DNA of 12,569 bases from Gemmatimonadota bacterium. Its GTDB lineage: Bacteria > Gemmatimonadota > Gemmatimonadetes > Palauibacterales > Palauibacteraceae. Shown here piece by piece: positions 6,446-12,569 of this stretch (within the stretch, counting starts at the first letter, position 1; every line of letters starts with the position of its first letter). The stretch covers positions 1 to 12,569 of the forward strand of contig JABDQB010000215.1 of NCBI GenBank assembly GCA_013042495.1, given 5' to 3'. Under the pieces are notes generated by a model. It did not search any database. It was not told the DNA's origin and worked only from the letters and a program-made list of their open reading frames with translations. A program made the position numbers and the translations under genes.

Positions 6446-6832
6446 GCTTCACTCCTACGATTCCGGGGGGTCGCCGCGTGCCCTCCGGTAGCCGCGGCAA
6501 ACACCACGTGAAAATGCGTCGACGAATCTAAGGTCGGTTGCACCCGGGCCGCGAACCTTCTGGCTGCGTCCTGGCGTACTATGACATGGCGCCCGGCAAA
6601 CTCAGACCCGGAGGAGATCCAGCCATGGCGAGAAGCCAACGCGGCCATGCACCCCGAGACCGCAAAAAGCCATACCGATTCCCGACACCGCCGTGCTCGC
6701 CCCGGCCACCTCGCCCGCCGGAACCCGTCCGACCGCGGCCGCCGGGTTGTGATACCGGCCCTGCTGCCGAAAGGCTGCTTGAACGGCTGAGACGCCGGCC
6801 AAAGCGCTAGGGCGCCCTGATACAGGAACGGC
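6446..6832. other. 387-bp spacer with little clear content
   Basis: The spacer separates the start of the Npt-like gene from the stop of the lipoprotein gene. I see no tRNA, rRNA or convincing promoter. A weak minus-strand -10-like TAGATT (6527-6532 region, read on the minus strand) might serve the transporter. A TACTAT at 6577-6582 could serve the small plus-strand ORF. AGGGCGCCCT at 6809-6818 is a 10-bp palindrome without a loop and is too short to call a terminator. Confidence 0.4.
6625..6810 (+). CDS. Doubtful 61-residue Pro/Arg-rich ORF with a strong ribosome site
   Basis: The only argument for this ORF is its start: GGAGGAGA (6610-6617) lies 7 bases before ATG, as good a ribosome site as any in the window. 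The product would be very basic and proline-rich, with PPCSPRPPRPPEPVRPRPP in the middle and LLERLRRRPKR at the end, and no membrane segment. Third-position G+C is about 62% by my count, lower than I would expect for a real gene in such GC-rich DNA. Composition alone could give an open frame here. I recognise no family. Possible explanations are a small nucleic-acid-binding or regulatory peptide, a remnant, or chance. Confidence 0.28.
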   Translation: MARSQRGHAPRDRKKPYRFPTPPCSPRPPRPPEPVRPRPPGCDTGPAAERLLERLRRRPKR

Positions 6833-7444
6833 CTAGCCCGGAACGTCCTCCGCCGCGATCGCCGCGGCGAAAGCGTCCGCCCCCAGCAGGTTTCCGAGAC
6901 AGTCCTGGAAGCTGTCCAGCATCGCGTTCGGTTGCATGCCGGTGAGACCGAGATTCTGCCCGCGGGCGAATCCGTTGGACGATCCCGCGAACACCATTGA
7001 TTCCGTGTCCGTATCGTACAACTGCCAGTCGACCGTGAGTCTGATGTCGTAGTGCCCTGAGATCGAAATCCGGGTCAACGCACCCGCCAGCCTGTATCGA
7101 ACGTCTTCGTACATGCCCCCGACGAAGTCGAGTCGCGTCCCCTCCTCCAGCATGGGAAGCCCGGCGCGCTGAAGATCCTGGACCGCAATCTGGGTATCGG
7201 TAGAACCTCGGTCGAGAAGCGTGAGTTCCGAGAGCCACCGATAGACGGTCGGAGTCTGGTTGACCCCGAGAGCGCCGGACTCGCCGAGGTACTGCCGGTG
7301 CGGAATGTCCGGCACGACGCCGAACATGTCGATCCCCATGTCGAGCACGTCGGCGGGCGTCAGACTCGCGCTCGACTGCGAGGTGGCTGAGGAGCAGGCG
7401 CCAAGAGCGATGGCGCCGATAGCGAGTGGCAGGTAACGATACAT
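6833..7444 (-). CDS. Putative lipoprotein of unknown function
   Basis: This 203-residue protein has a clear type II signal peptide. MYRYLPLAIGAIALGAC has lipobox LGAC with Cys17 as the lipid-bearing residue, followed by a Ser/Ala linker. The mature part has no motif I recognise. Its C-terminal half (RLTVDWQLYDTDTESMVFAG, then a helix ending NLLGADAFAAAI) resembles the general layout of periplasmic lipoproteins of the DUF4410/LPP20/CsgG-like sort, with a Trp-strand, a 'bound substance' Gly strand and a final amphipathic helix. That is only a shape resemblance. The ATG at 7444 has GGAGG about 5 bases upstream. It lies 70 bp downstream of the nucleotidyltransferase gene on the same strand and could be cotranscribed or separate. 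The protein is expected to be anchored in the outer or inner membrane facing the periplasm. Confidence 0.8.
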   Translation of the reverse strand: MYRYLPLAIGAIALGACSSATSQSSASLTPADVLDMGIDMFGVVPDIPHRQYLGESGALGVNQTPTVYRWLSELTLLDRGSTDTQIAVQDLQRAGLPMLEEGTRLDFVGGMYEDVRYRLAGALTRISISGHYDIRLTVDWQLYDTDTESMVFAGSSNGFARGQNLGLTGMQPNAMLDSFQDCLGNLLGADAFAAAIAAEDVPG

Positions 7445-7514
7445 CTGAGCCTCCGCGTCTGTTTTCCTCCGGGAACGGCCACATCAGGAAGATACGGGAA
7501 TTTCTGCAGCCCAG

Positions 7515-8270
7515 TTATTCGCTGGAATTGATGGCGGCAGGATCTGACAGCGTGTCGACCCGCTCTTCGACCGCTCGCAGGTCAGCTGGCGTGTTGATGT
7601 TCCGACGCCATCCCTCGTATCGAATGGCGCGGAACGTGGCGCCGCCGGCAATCAGCTCCTGGACGACGTCTTCCAGTTCGTGCTCACCGGATTCGGGCCG
7701 GTGCGCGGCGGCAGCAGACGTAAAGAACTTCAGTGGAAACAAGAACGCGCCACATACGCGCAAGTCGGCCTGGCCCGACCACGGAGCCTTGATCATCCCC
7801 GTAACCCGCTCTTCTGTCAGGGTCACGAGACCGATCGGCTGTCCGCCCGCAGCGTCCGCCGGTTCGACGAGCACAGCGCCGGCGGTGTCCGCGCTTTGCC
7901 ACTGCTGGGGAAAGCTCGATAGATCCCGGTCATACCAGCAATCTCCCATCACTACCATGAACGGTCCGTTGACCAACGCCTCGGCCCGCCTGACCGCGTC
8001 GGCCACTCCAACGGGGCTGTTCTGCACGGCAATGTGGACGCAGAGGTCCCCGTACGATTCGCCGAGGATCCGTCGAAAGCTCTCGGCCTCACCCGGCCCG
8101 GTTACGAGGCATACGTCCGTGACCGGCCCGCGGAGACGATCCAGCAGATGCTCGATGAGCGTTCTCCCCGAGATCTCGAGGAGCGCCTTCGGTCGACCGT
8201 CAGTGAGGCCTTCCATCCGAGTGCCGCGACCGGCTGCCGGGATCACGCACCACATGGCCCGAAACCGCAT
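7515..8270 (-). CDS. Sugar-phosphate nucleotidyltransferase (RmlA/GlmU-N-like)
   Basis: This 251-residue protein is a single nucleotidyltransferase domain. IPAAGRGTRM (10-19) and RPKALLEISG (26-35) form the NTP-binding signature. QNSPVGVADAVRRA (83-96) is the base and sugar-recognition region, and VVMGDCWYD places a metal-binding Asp at 110. Such enzymes join an NTP to a sugar 1-phosphate or a similar phosphate to make an activated precursor in the cytoplasm. The sugar cannot be read from the sequence. No hexapeptide acetyltransferase tail is present, unlike GlmU. The start is uncertain: ATG 8270 or ATG 8255 (MWCVIPAAG), both with weak ribosome sites; TTG 8291 would place coding sequence inside the palindrome at 8275-8301. 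It is divergent from the ATP-grasp gene, which suggests a joint pathway for a surface polymer or small molecule, by inference. Confidence 0.88.
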   Translation of the reverse strand: MRFRAMWCVIPAAGRGTRMEGLTDGRPKALLEISGRTLIEHLLDRLRGPVTDVCLVTGPGEAESFRRILGESYGDLCVHIAVQNSPVGVADAVRRAEALVNGPFMVVMGDCWYDRDLSSFPQQWQSADTAGAVLVEPADAAGGQPIGLVTLTEERVTGMIKAPWSGQADLRVCGAFLFPLKFFTSAAAAHRPESGEHELEDVVQELIAGGATFRAIRYEGWRRNINTPADLRAVEERVDTLSDPAAINSSE

Positions 8271-8274
8271 GTTG

Positions 8275-8301
8275 CGGACCGACGTGGGCAACGTCGGTCC
8301 G
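8275..8301. promoter_or_regulatory. Perfect 11-bp inverted repeat between the divergent nucleotidyltransferase and ATP-grasp genes
   Basis: CGGACCGACGT (8275-8285) and ACGTCGGTCCG (8291-8301) are exact reverse complements around GGGCA. The site is just upstream of the nucleotidyltransferase ATG (8270) and about 105 bp before the ATP-grasp start. It could be a shared operator or a 5'-leader hairpin. A second small stem, CCGCA (8265-8269) with TGCGG (8273-8277), overlaps its left arm and would compete with it in RNA. No regulator is encoded nearby. Confidence 0.6.
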
Positions 8302-8406
8302 GTTGTGCATCGTCTCGTGTCACTTCAGACTCCATTCTGCGGCAGAGGCGGGCTGCACCTGGAGTTTGATTCCCAAAGCTCGCATCAGGAAGAGAGCCTG
8401 GACGAA

Positions 8407-9468
8407 TTGGTTGACACAGTTCTCGTGGTCAGACACGGGCCCGATAGGGGTCGAATGCCACAGTATGGGGATCATATTCTCGACTGGCTACGGGCAGAGA
8501 GGCCGGATCTTGCCCGCCGAATCCGGGTTCACGAGACAGGGACCGCCCCCCCGGTTCTCGACGATGTCCGCGGCATCTTCTTCTGGCTCGCCGACCCATT
8601 GAAGATCAAGTACCCGGATTGCTATGCAGAGACGCTCGCGATCCAGGAAGAAGCCCAACGCCGGCGCCTGCCCATGATGAATCGCCCAACGGCGCTGGCC
8701 AACTACGACAAGGCCGCTCAGGCTCGTCGATTCCAGGAGGCCGCGCTCCCCTCCCCACCGGCCATCCTGATCGAGAGCCTGGATGATCTCGACGACTGCG
8801 TCCAGCGTTTTGGCTTACCGCTGCTCGTCAGGGGTAGCCAGTCCTTCAGCCAGGAGGGCACGATCGTCTTGCGCACCAGGCGCGACGTCGCGTCCGTGCA
8901 GATGGCGGGACTCCCCGGCCGGGCGATCGCGACACCGCTCATGGACGTGAGAGGGCCGCGAGCGGGCTCCGAGGCCCGGGACCTCTGGGGCCGGCACTAC
9001 CACAGGAAGCGGGTGCTGCTGATCGGTGACGTCTGCGTGCCGTATAGCCTCTTCTTCGCCCGGACACCGGTGGTGAGCCAGGAGACGTCCGTGTACGCGG
9101 ATTACCAGTCGTGGCGGAGGAGGTTTCGCGCGCTCGGCAGGCTTCGAAAGCCGGCACTTGCTTTCGCCGCCCGGAGACTGGGCATTCGCCGGGCGCTCGA
9201 GCTGGAGGGCGAATTCGCTGAGGCTCCGCTCGAATCGGAAGAAGTCTTCAGGCGTGCCGGAGCCTGCCTGGAACTCGAGTTCCTGGCCTTCGACTTCGCG
9301 ACCACCCCCACCGGCGAGATCATGATCTGGGAAGCCAATCCGTATCCCTATCTGGCCGCAGCCGACAGTACTTTCCTCGGCAACTGGCGAAACAGTGAGC
9401 CGACGGTGCGCAGAGCTTACCGTGCGTTCGCGCGTAGCTTTGAACTTCTTCTTGGCGTACCGCACTAG
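8407..9468 (+). CDS. ATP-grasp family protein (RimK/glutathione-synthetase-like ligase)
   Basis: This protein is about 353 residues long and shows an ATP-grasp layout. It has an N-terminal pre-grasp strand (DTVLVVRHGP), a lid region LPLLVRGSQSFSQEGTIVL (about 138-156) that stands where the K...G.G ATP loop is expected, and RKRVLLIGDVCVPYSLFF. The metal site is IMIWEANPYPYLA, with Glu309 and Asn311. ATP-grasp enzymes join a carboxylate to an amine or thiol through an acyl-phosphate. The substrate is unknown. An Arg in place of the usual Lys before the glycine loop is noteworthy. The start is unclear: TTG 8407 has AGGAAGAG some 12 bases upstream, and GTG 8425 is an alternative. The frame is open far upstream, but that stretch is antisense to the nucleotidyltransferase gene and is not coding. 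It is divergent from that gene across a strong palindrome. Confidence 0.82.
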   Translation: MVDTVLVVRHGPDRGRMPQYGDHILDWLRAERPDLARRIRVHETGTAPPVLDDVRGIFFWLADPLKIKYPDCYAETLAIQEEAQRRRLPMMNRPTALANYDKAAQARRFQEAALPSPPAILIESLDDLDDCVQRFGLPLLVRGSQSFSQEGTIVLRTRRDVASVQMAGLPGRAIATPLMDVRGPRAGSEARDLWGRHYHRKRVLLIGDVCVPYSLFFARTPVVSQETSVYADYQSWRRRFRALGRLRKPALAFAARRLGIRRALELEGEFAEAPLESEEVFRRAGACLELEFLAFDFATTPTGEIMIWEANPYPYLAAADSTFLGNWRNSEPTVRRAYRAFARSFELLLGVPH

Positions 9469-9598
9469 GAGCTCTGTTGGGCCCACGCGGCACGCCAGAC
9501 ACCTGATGCTGCCTCGGACGGTTGTCAAACGCGGCGCGGCAGGACAAACTCCCCATGCCCAGAATTCCAGGACTCCCGCGACCGACAGGAATATCCCC

Positions 9599-11293
9599 AT
9601 GAAGACCACGCTGCGCACGCTGGTTGTCCTTCTGCTCACCGTCGGCTGGTCAGTCGCTCCGGCCATCGCGCAGGACGACGCTTCGGTCGATCCCATGCCC
9701 GAGCTGCTGACGGAGCTGGGCCGAATCGAGGCGAGAATCGGGTACCTGCAGCTACGCTTCGAGAACTCGGTAGGCGAAGACCGTGACCTGTTCGCCGACC
9801 AGTTGGCCCGGCGGTGGAGAGAACACCACGCGCTGCTCGGCGAAATGGTGGACGCCACGGAAGCTGCGCGCGAGGGTGGCGAGGAGAGAGCAGACGCCAC
9901 GGCACGAATCCGGGTGGCTCTCGAGCGGGAATCCGACTTCATTCGCGCCCACGTCGAGGACGTCGAGGCGAAGATCGCGGAGCTTCGCATTGCGGGCCCG
10001 GAGGCGGCTCCGAAAGACCTGCTCGCGATCGAGGTACAGCTCACGGAGCTGAACGTAGACCTGGATGAGCTCATCGAGGCCGCAGTGGATGACATCGAGG
10101 CCGCCGAAGTCGTGGGAGCGGACCTCGGACCCGATGTGGCGCTGCTCGATCGCCGGCTGGAAGACCGGGCGGCTACGATCGCCGCGCGAATCGAGCTGGC
10201 CCTCGATCAACGCGATGCTCTCGTCGACCGGGCCAGGACGGCGGGCGCCGACACGGTTGCGATCCAGCAAACGCTGTTCGGCCTGGACGAGAAGCTGCGA
10301 GGCACCACTTTGAGCCTCCAGGCCATGACGGACCTGCTGCGTCGCCGTGACCTCGAAACGGCTGACTACAGGCCCCTGCTGCTCGAGGCCACGGGCGACA
10401 TCGGCGTGAGTATCCTCGACCCGGAGGTAGTGGGCAGCCTGGTCGCCACCCGGTGGACCTCGATTCGGCTCTGGCTGGCCGACAACGCTCCGAACCTCAT
10501 GGTCAAGATCGTAACGATCCTTCTGGTGATCTTCGTCTTCGGCATCCTGGCGCGCCTTGCCCGCAAGGCCATCGACAAGGCTGTGTCCTCGGGGAAAGTC
10601 GACACCAGCGAAATACTCCGTCGGCTGGTGGTCGGGATGGCCTCGAAGGTCGTGTGGCTACTCGGTTTCCTGGTCGTGCTATCCGTGTTCGGCGTCGATG
10701 TAGGGCCGATGCTGGCGGGTCTCGGAATCGCCGGCTTCGTATTGGGCTTCGCGCTTCAGGACACGCTCTCCAATTTCGCGGCCGGGCTGATGATCATGTT
10801 CTACCGGCCGTTCGATGTCGGGGACGTGGTCGGTGCGGCCGGCGTGAAGGGAAAGGTAGCCTCCGTTTCCCTCGTGTCGACGGTGATCACCACCCTGGAC
10901 AACCAGGTGCTCATCCTGCCGAACAGCAAGGTATGGGGCGACGTGATCAACAACGTTACCGCCCAGGACACCCGCCGGGTGGACCTCGTGTTCGGGATTG
11001 GCTACGGCGATGATGCGGCGAAAGCCCAGCGGATCATGGAACAGGTGCTGGCCGAACACCCACTGGTCCTCGACGACCCCGAGGCCGTGGTCCGGCTGCA
11101 CGAGCTCGCGGATTCCTCGGTGAATTTCGTCTGCCGTCCATGGTGTCTCACCGGCGATTACTGGGACGTCTACTGGGATGTGACTGAAACCGTCAAGCAG
11201 CGGTTCGACGCCGAGGGCGTGTCGATTCCGTTCCCGCAGCGAGACGTGCACATCTACCGGCAAGGCGCGGGCGACGGGGCCCCCGCGAACTGA
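9599..11293 (+). CDS. MscS-family mechanosensitive channel with a large periplasmic domain
   Basis: This 564-residue protein starts with a Sec signal peptide (MKTTLRTLVVLLLTVGW, cleavage likely after AIA). A mostly helical, charged, coiled-coil-prone periplasmic region follows, to about residue 295. It then has membrane helices at about 298-320 and 343-362 and the pore helix (GLGIAGFVLGFALQDTLSNF, about 370-390). The MscS beta domain (RPFDVGDVV, then TTLDNQVLILPNSKVWGDV) and the C-terminal alpha/beta part complete it. MscS channels open under membrane tension and release solutes during hypo-osmotic shock. The pore helix carries the G/A packing pattern of MscS. ATG 9599 is chosen for the signal peptide and an ACAGGA 8 bases upstream; an in-frame open stretch from 9395 overlaps the ATP-grasp gene and is not coding. 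It is 130 bp after the ATP-grasp gene and may have its own promoter. Confidence 0.95.
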   Translation: MKTTLRTLVVLLLTVGWSVAPAIAQDDASVDPMPELLTELGRIEARIGYLQLRFENSVGEDRDLFADQLARRWREHHALLGEMVDATEAAREGGEERADATARIRVALERESDFIRAHVEDVEAKIAELRIAGPEAAPKDLLAIEVQLTELNVDLDELIEAAVDDIEAAEVVGADLGPDVALLDRRLEDRAATIAARIELALDQRDALVDRARTAGADTVAIQQTLFGLDEKLRGTTLSLQAMTDLLRRRDLETADYRPLLLEATGDIGVSILDPEVVGSLVATRWTSIRLWLADNAPNLMVKIVTILLVIFVFGILARLARKAIDKAVSSGKVDTSEILRRLVVGMASKVVWLLGFLVVLSVFGVDVGPMLAGLGIAGFVLGFALQDTLSNFAAGLMIMFYRPFDVGDVVGAAGVKGKVASVSLVSTVITTLDNQVLILPNSKVWGDVINNVTAQDTRRVDLVFGIGYGDDAAKAQRIMEQVLAEHPLVLDDPEAVVRLHELADSSVNFVCRPWCLTGDYWDVYWDVTETVKQRFDAEGVSIPFPQRDVHIYRQGAGDGAPAN

Positions 11294-11316
11294 TCGGTCC
11301 GAGTTGGAGGGACGGG

Positions 11317-12462
11317 TCAACCGCCGAACCAGCGCTCCAGGCGTTCTTGCTCGAATCGGTGCTTGCGCCCGGCGTGGTCTTCTGACTCGCCGGCGATGAC
11401 GACTCTCGGCTCCGGTCGCGCATAGAACGATCCCTCGATCAGCGCGGCCGTCGATTTGCTCATCTCCAGGAAGCAGAAGCCCCGCCCGTCGAACAGACCC
11501 GGCGGCTCGAGCCCCAAAACGCGTGCTGCGATCGCAGCGGCCACTCGCTGGCCTTCCAGATCGGCCATGACCCCGGCCTTCGGAAGCGGAAGGCCATTCG
11601 CCAGGCTGACCTTCGTGACATCGCCGATCGCGAAGACGCCCGCATGACTCGTTTCGAAGGTTCCAGGGTCGACGCTCACCCATCCTCTGGGGCCGGCGAG
11701 GGCCGACTCCGCGACGACAGGCGGCGGCCGGTGCGGGGGAACGCCGATCAGGAGATCGAAGTCGAGCCTATCATCCCCGTAGTCGATCGTTCCCTCTTCC
11801 ACGGACTTCACCTCCAGGCCGGTCTCATACGAGATGCCGCGGGCCGCAAGCTGCTCCGCCAGCCACTCGGATCCCGCGACCCCGGCGTTCGGAAGGAGGA
11901 TCGGCTTGGGCGTCGTGACGGTGATGGATGCGCGGCCCCGAATCCCTCTTTCGCGCAGAAAGTCATCCAGCAGCATGGCGCACTCGAACGGGGCCGGGGG
12001 ACACGTGTACGGCATTCCCGCGATGGCGATGACGATGCTGCCGCCGTCGAACGCTTCGAGGTCGGCTTTCAGTGCCGGTACGCCGGCGGCAGCCCAGACG
12101 TTGTGCCCGTGCTCGGCAAGCCCGGGTACGAGATCCGGACGCGGTTCGGCTCCAAGCGCCACCACGAGGTAATTGGCGGCGAGGTCGCCCCGGTCAGTCG
12201 TGACGCCCCGGCCCGCGGGATCGATGGAGAGGATCTCTCGCGGCTCGAAGCGAATGCCCTGGCCACGCAGCAGGCTCAGGTCGCGGCTGCCGTCTTCGAG
12301 TCGTCCGAGGCCGACCAGGGCCCAGAGCTTTCTCAGACCCATCACGAAGTGCGAAGACCGGTCGACGAGGATCACCTCGTGGTCGTCACCCAGCGCCCGG
12401 CTTAGCTCCGTGGCCGCGGACACCCCACCGAACCCGCCCCCCAGGACCAGGACCCGGGCCAT
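11317..12462 (-). CDS. FAD-dependent pyridine-nucleotide-disulfide-type oxidoreductase (SQR/FCSD-like)
   Basis: This 381-residue protein has the two-dinucleotide-binding layout of the sulfide:quinone reductase / flavocytochrome c sulfide dehydrogenase / NDH-2 group. VLVLGGGFGGVSAA (4-17) binds FAD, FAIGDVT (277-283) is the second FAD motif, and LPKAGVMADLEGQRVA contacts the flavin. Cys154 in PYTCPPAPFE and Cys330 in GFCFLE sit where SQR and FCSD carry their redox-active cysteines. The third SQR cysteine is not evident, and a further Cys161 is present. Oxidation of sulfide or another thiol at the membrane is likely; the electron acceptor is unknown. It has no signal peptide. ATG 12462 has GGAGGAG 7 bases upstream, and that site lies inside the end of a 30-codon gene that stops one base before this start. 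It is convergent with the MscS-like gene (23 bp gap). Confidence 0.87.
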   Translation of the reverse strand: MARVLVLGGGFGGVSAATELSRALGDDHEVILVDRSSHFVMGLRKLWALVGLGRLEDGSRDLSLLRGQGIRFEPREILSIDPAGRGVTTDRGDLAANYLVVALGAEPRPDLVPGLAEHGHNVWAAAGVPALKADLEAFDGGSIVIAIAGMPYTCPPAPFECAMLLDDFLRERGIRGRASITVTTPKPILLPNAGVAGSEWLAEQLAARGISYETGLEVKSVEEGTIDYGDDRLDFDLLIGVPPHRPPPVVAESALAGPRGWVSVDPGTFETSHAGVFAIGDVTKVSLANGLPLPKAGVMADLEGQRVAAAIAARVLGLEPPGLFDGRGFCFLEMSKSTAALIEGSFYARPEPRVVIAGESEDHAGRKHRFEQERLERWFGG

Positions 12463-12463
12463 G

Positions 12464-12556
12464 TCAGCGCTCCTCCGGTTCGGCAGGCAGGGACCTCGGC
12501 GGCTCGCATGCAGCGAGGGAGATGGCCGGCACGACGAATATCGAGAGACCCTTCAT
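12464..12556 (-). CDS. Mini-lipoprotein of 30 residues upstream of the flavoprotein
   Basis: ATG at 12556 is preceded by CGGAGG with a 4-base gap. The frame encodes MKGLSIFVVPAISLAAC followed by EPPRSLPAEPEER and a TGA at 12464-12466. The first 17 residues form a textbook short lipoprotein signal (one Lys, a hydrophobic core, lipobox LAAC, Cys17), leaving a mature peptide of only 14 residues. The final codons (E-P-E-E-R) double as the ribosome site of the downstream oxidoreductase, and stop and start are separated by one base, so translation is likely coupled. Tiny lipoproteins such as entericidins or LptM are known, but I see no similarity to them. Third bases are G or C in most codons. It is small enough to be chance, but signal, ribosome site and coupling agree. 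Confidence 0.65.
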   Translation of the reverse strand: MKGLSIFVVPAISLAACEPPRSLPAEPEER

Positions 12557-12569
12557 GGAACCTCCGGCA

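Noticed and set aside
7426..8406. Upstream extension of the ATP-grasp reading frame by over 300 codons
   Set aside because: It lies opposite the nucleotidyltransferase gene, whose motifs are clear. The extension is Ser/Arg/Pro-rich with no family features, as expected for an antisense frame in GC-rich DNA.
9522..9550. Possible promoter TTGTCA with a 17-base gap to CAAACT before the MscS-like gene
   Set aside because: The -35 is good but the -10 matches only three of six positions, so I did not list it as a feature.
8815..10095. 426-codon minus-strand open frame
   Set aside because: It spans antisense to both the ATP-grasp and MscS genes and has low-complexity Ser/Arg composition; a shadow frame.
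10679..11683. 334-codon minus-strand open frame
   Set aside because: It is antisense to the MscS domain and out of frame with the flavoprotein, with no recognisable motif.
1..12569. tRNA, rRNA, CRISPR, insertion sequence or prophage signals
   Set aside because: I looked for cloverleaf-like stems, spaced direct repeats, transposase motifs and integrase motifs on both strands and saw none.

Overview
This is 12.6 kb of GC-rich bacterial DNA (about two thirds G+C by eye). Genes are closely packed on both strands and there is no sign of phage, transposon or CRISPR. Several lipoproteins, Sec-type signal peptides and a channel with a large periplasmic domain suggest a diderm. The Sco/CtaG pair and the sulfide-quinone-reductase-like flavoprotein suggest an aerobic or facultative respirer. 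The Npt-type nucleotide-carrier homologue and the overall gene style fit a Gemmatimonadota-like or similar environmental lineage. That placement is a guess, because no rRNA or tRNA is present.

Left part (1-2519): the 3' end of an ArsC-type arsenate reductase overlaps a CopZ-like copper chaperone gene. Converging on them is a two-gene minus-strand unit, sco then ctaG, coupled by a 4-base GTGA overlap, for copper delivery and assembly of cytochrome c oxidase. Divergent from sco is a DoxX-family membrane protein gene, preceded by a perfect 9-bp inverted repeat and followed by a terminator-like hairpin.

Middle (2520-6832): a decayed haem-binding-domain gene lies against the 3' end of sufE. sufE is divergent from a two-domain rhodanese (SseA-like), making a sulfur-transfer pair. 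The rhodanese gene overlaps tail-to-tail, by 58 bp, with an unrecognised polytopic membrane protein gene. That gene follows, in the same direction, an Npt1/Npt2-type (ATP/ADP-translocase fold) transporter gene. A 387-bp spacer then holds only a doubtful 61-codon ORF with a strong ribosome site.

Right part (6833-12569): a lipoprotein of unknown function and a sugar-nucleotidyltransferase are on the minus strand. The latter is divergent from an ATP-grasp ligase gene, and a perfect 11-bp inverted repeat lies between them. Next come an MscS-family channel with a large periplasmic helical domain and, convergent with it, an SQR/FCSD-like flavoprotein. A previously easy-to-miss 30-codon lipoprotein gene sits directly upstream of the flavoprotein and its last codons form the flavoprotein's ribosome-binding site.

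The common themes are copper and haem-oxidase assembly, sulfur transfer and sulfide or thiol redox chemistry, and envelope functions. The least explained parts are the mini-lipoprotein/flavoprotein unit, the nucleotidyltransferase/ATP-grasp divergon with its palindrome, and the transporter with its unknown membrane partner.
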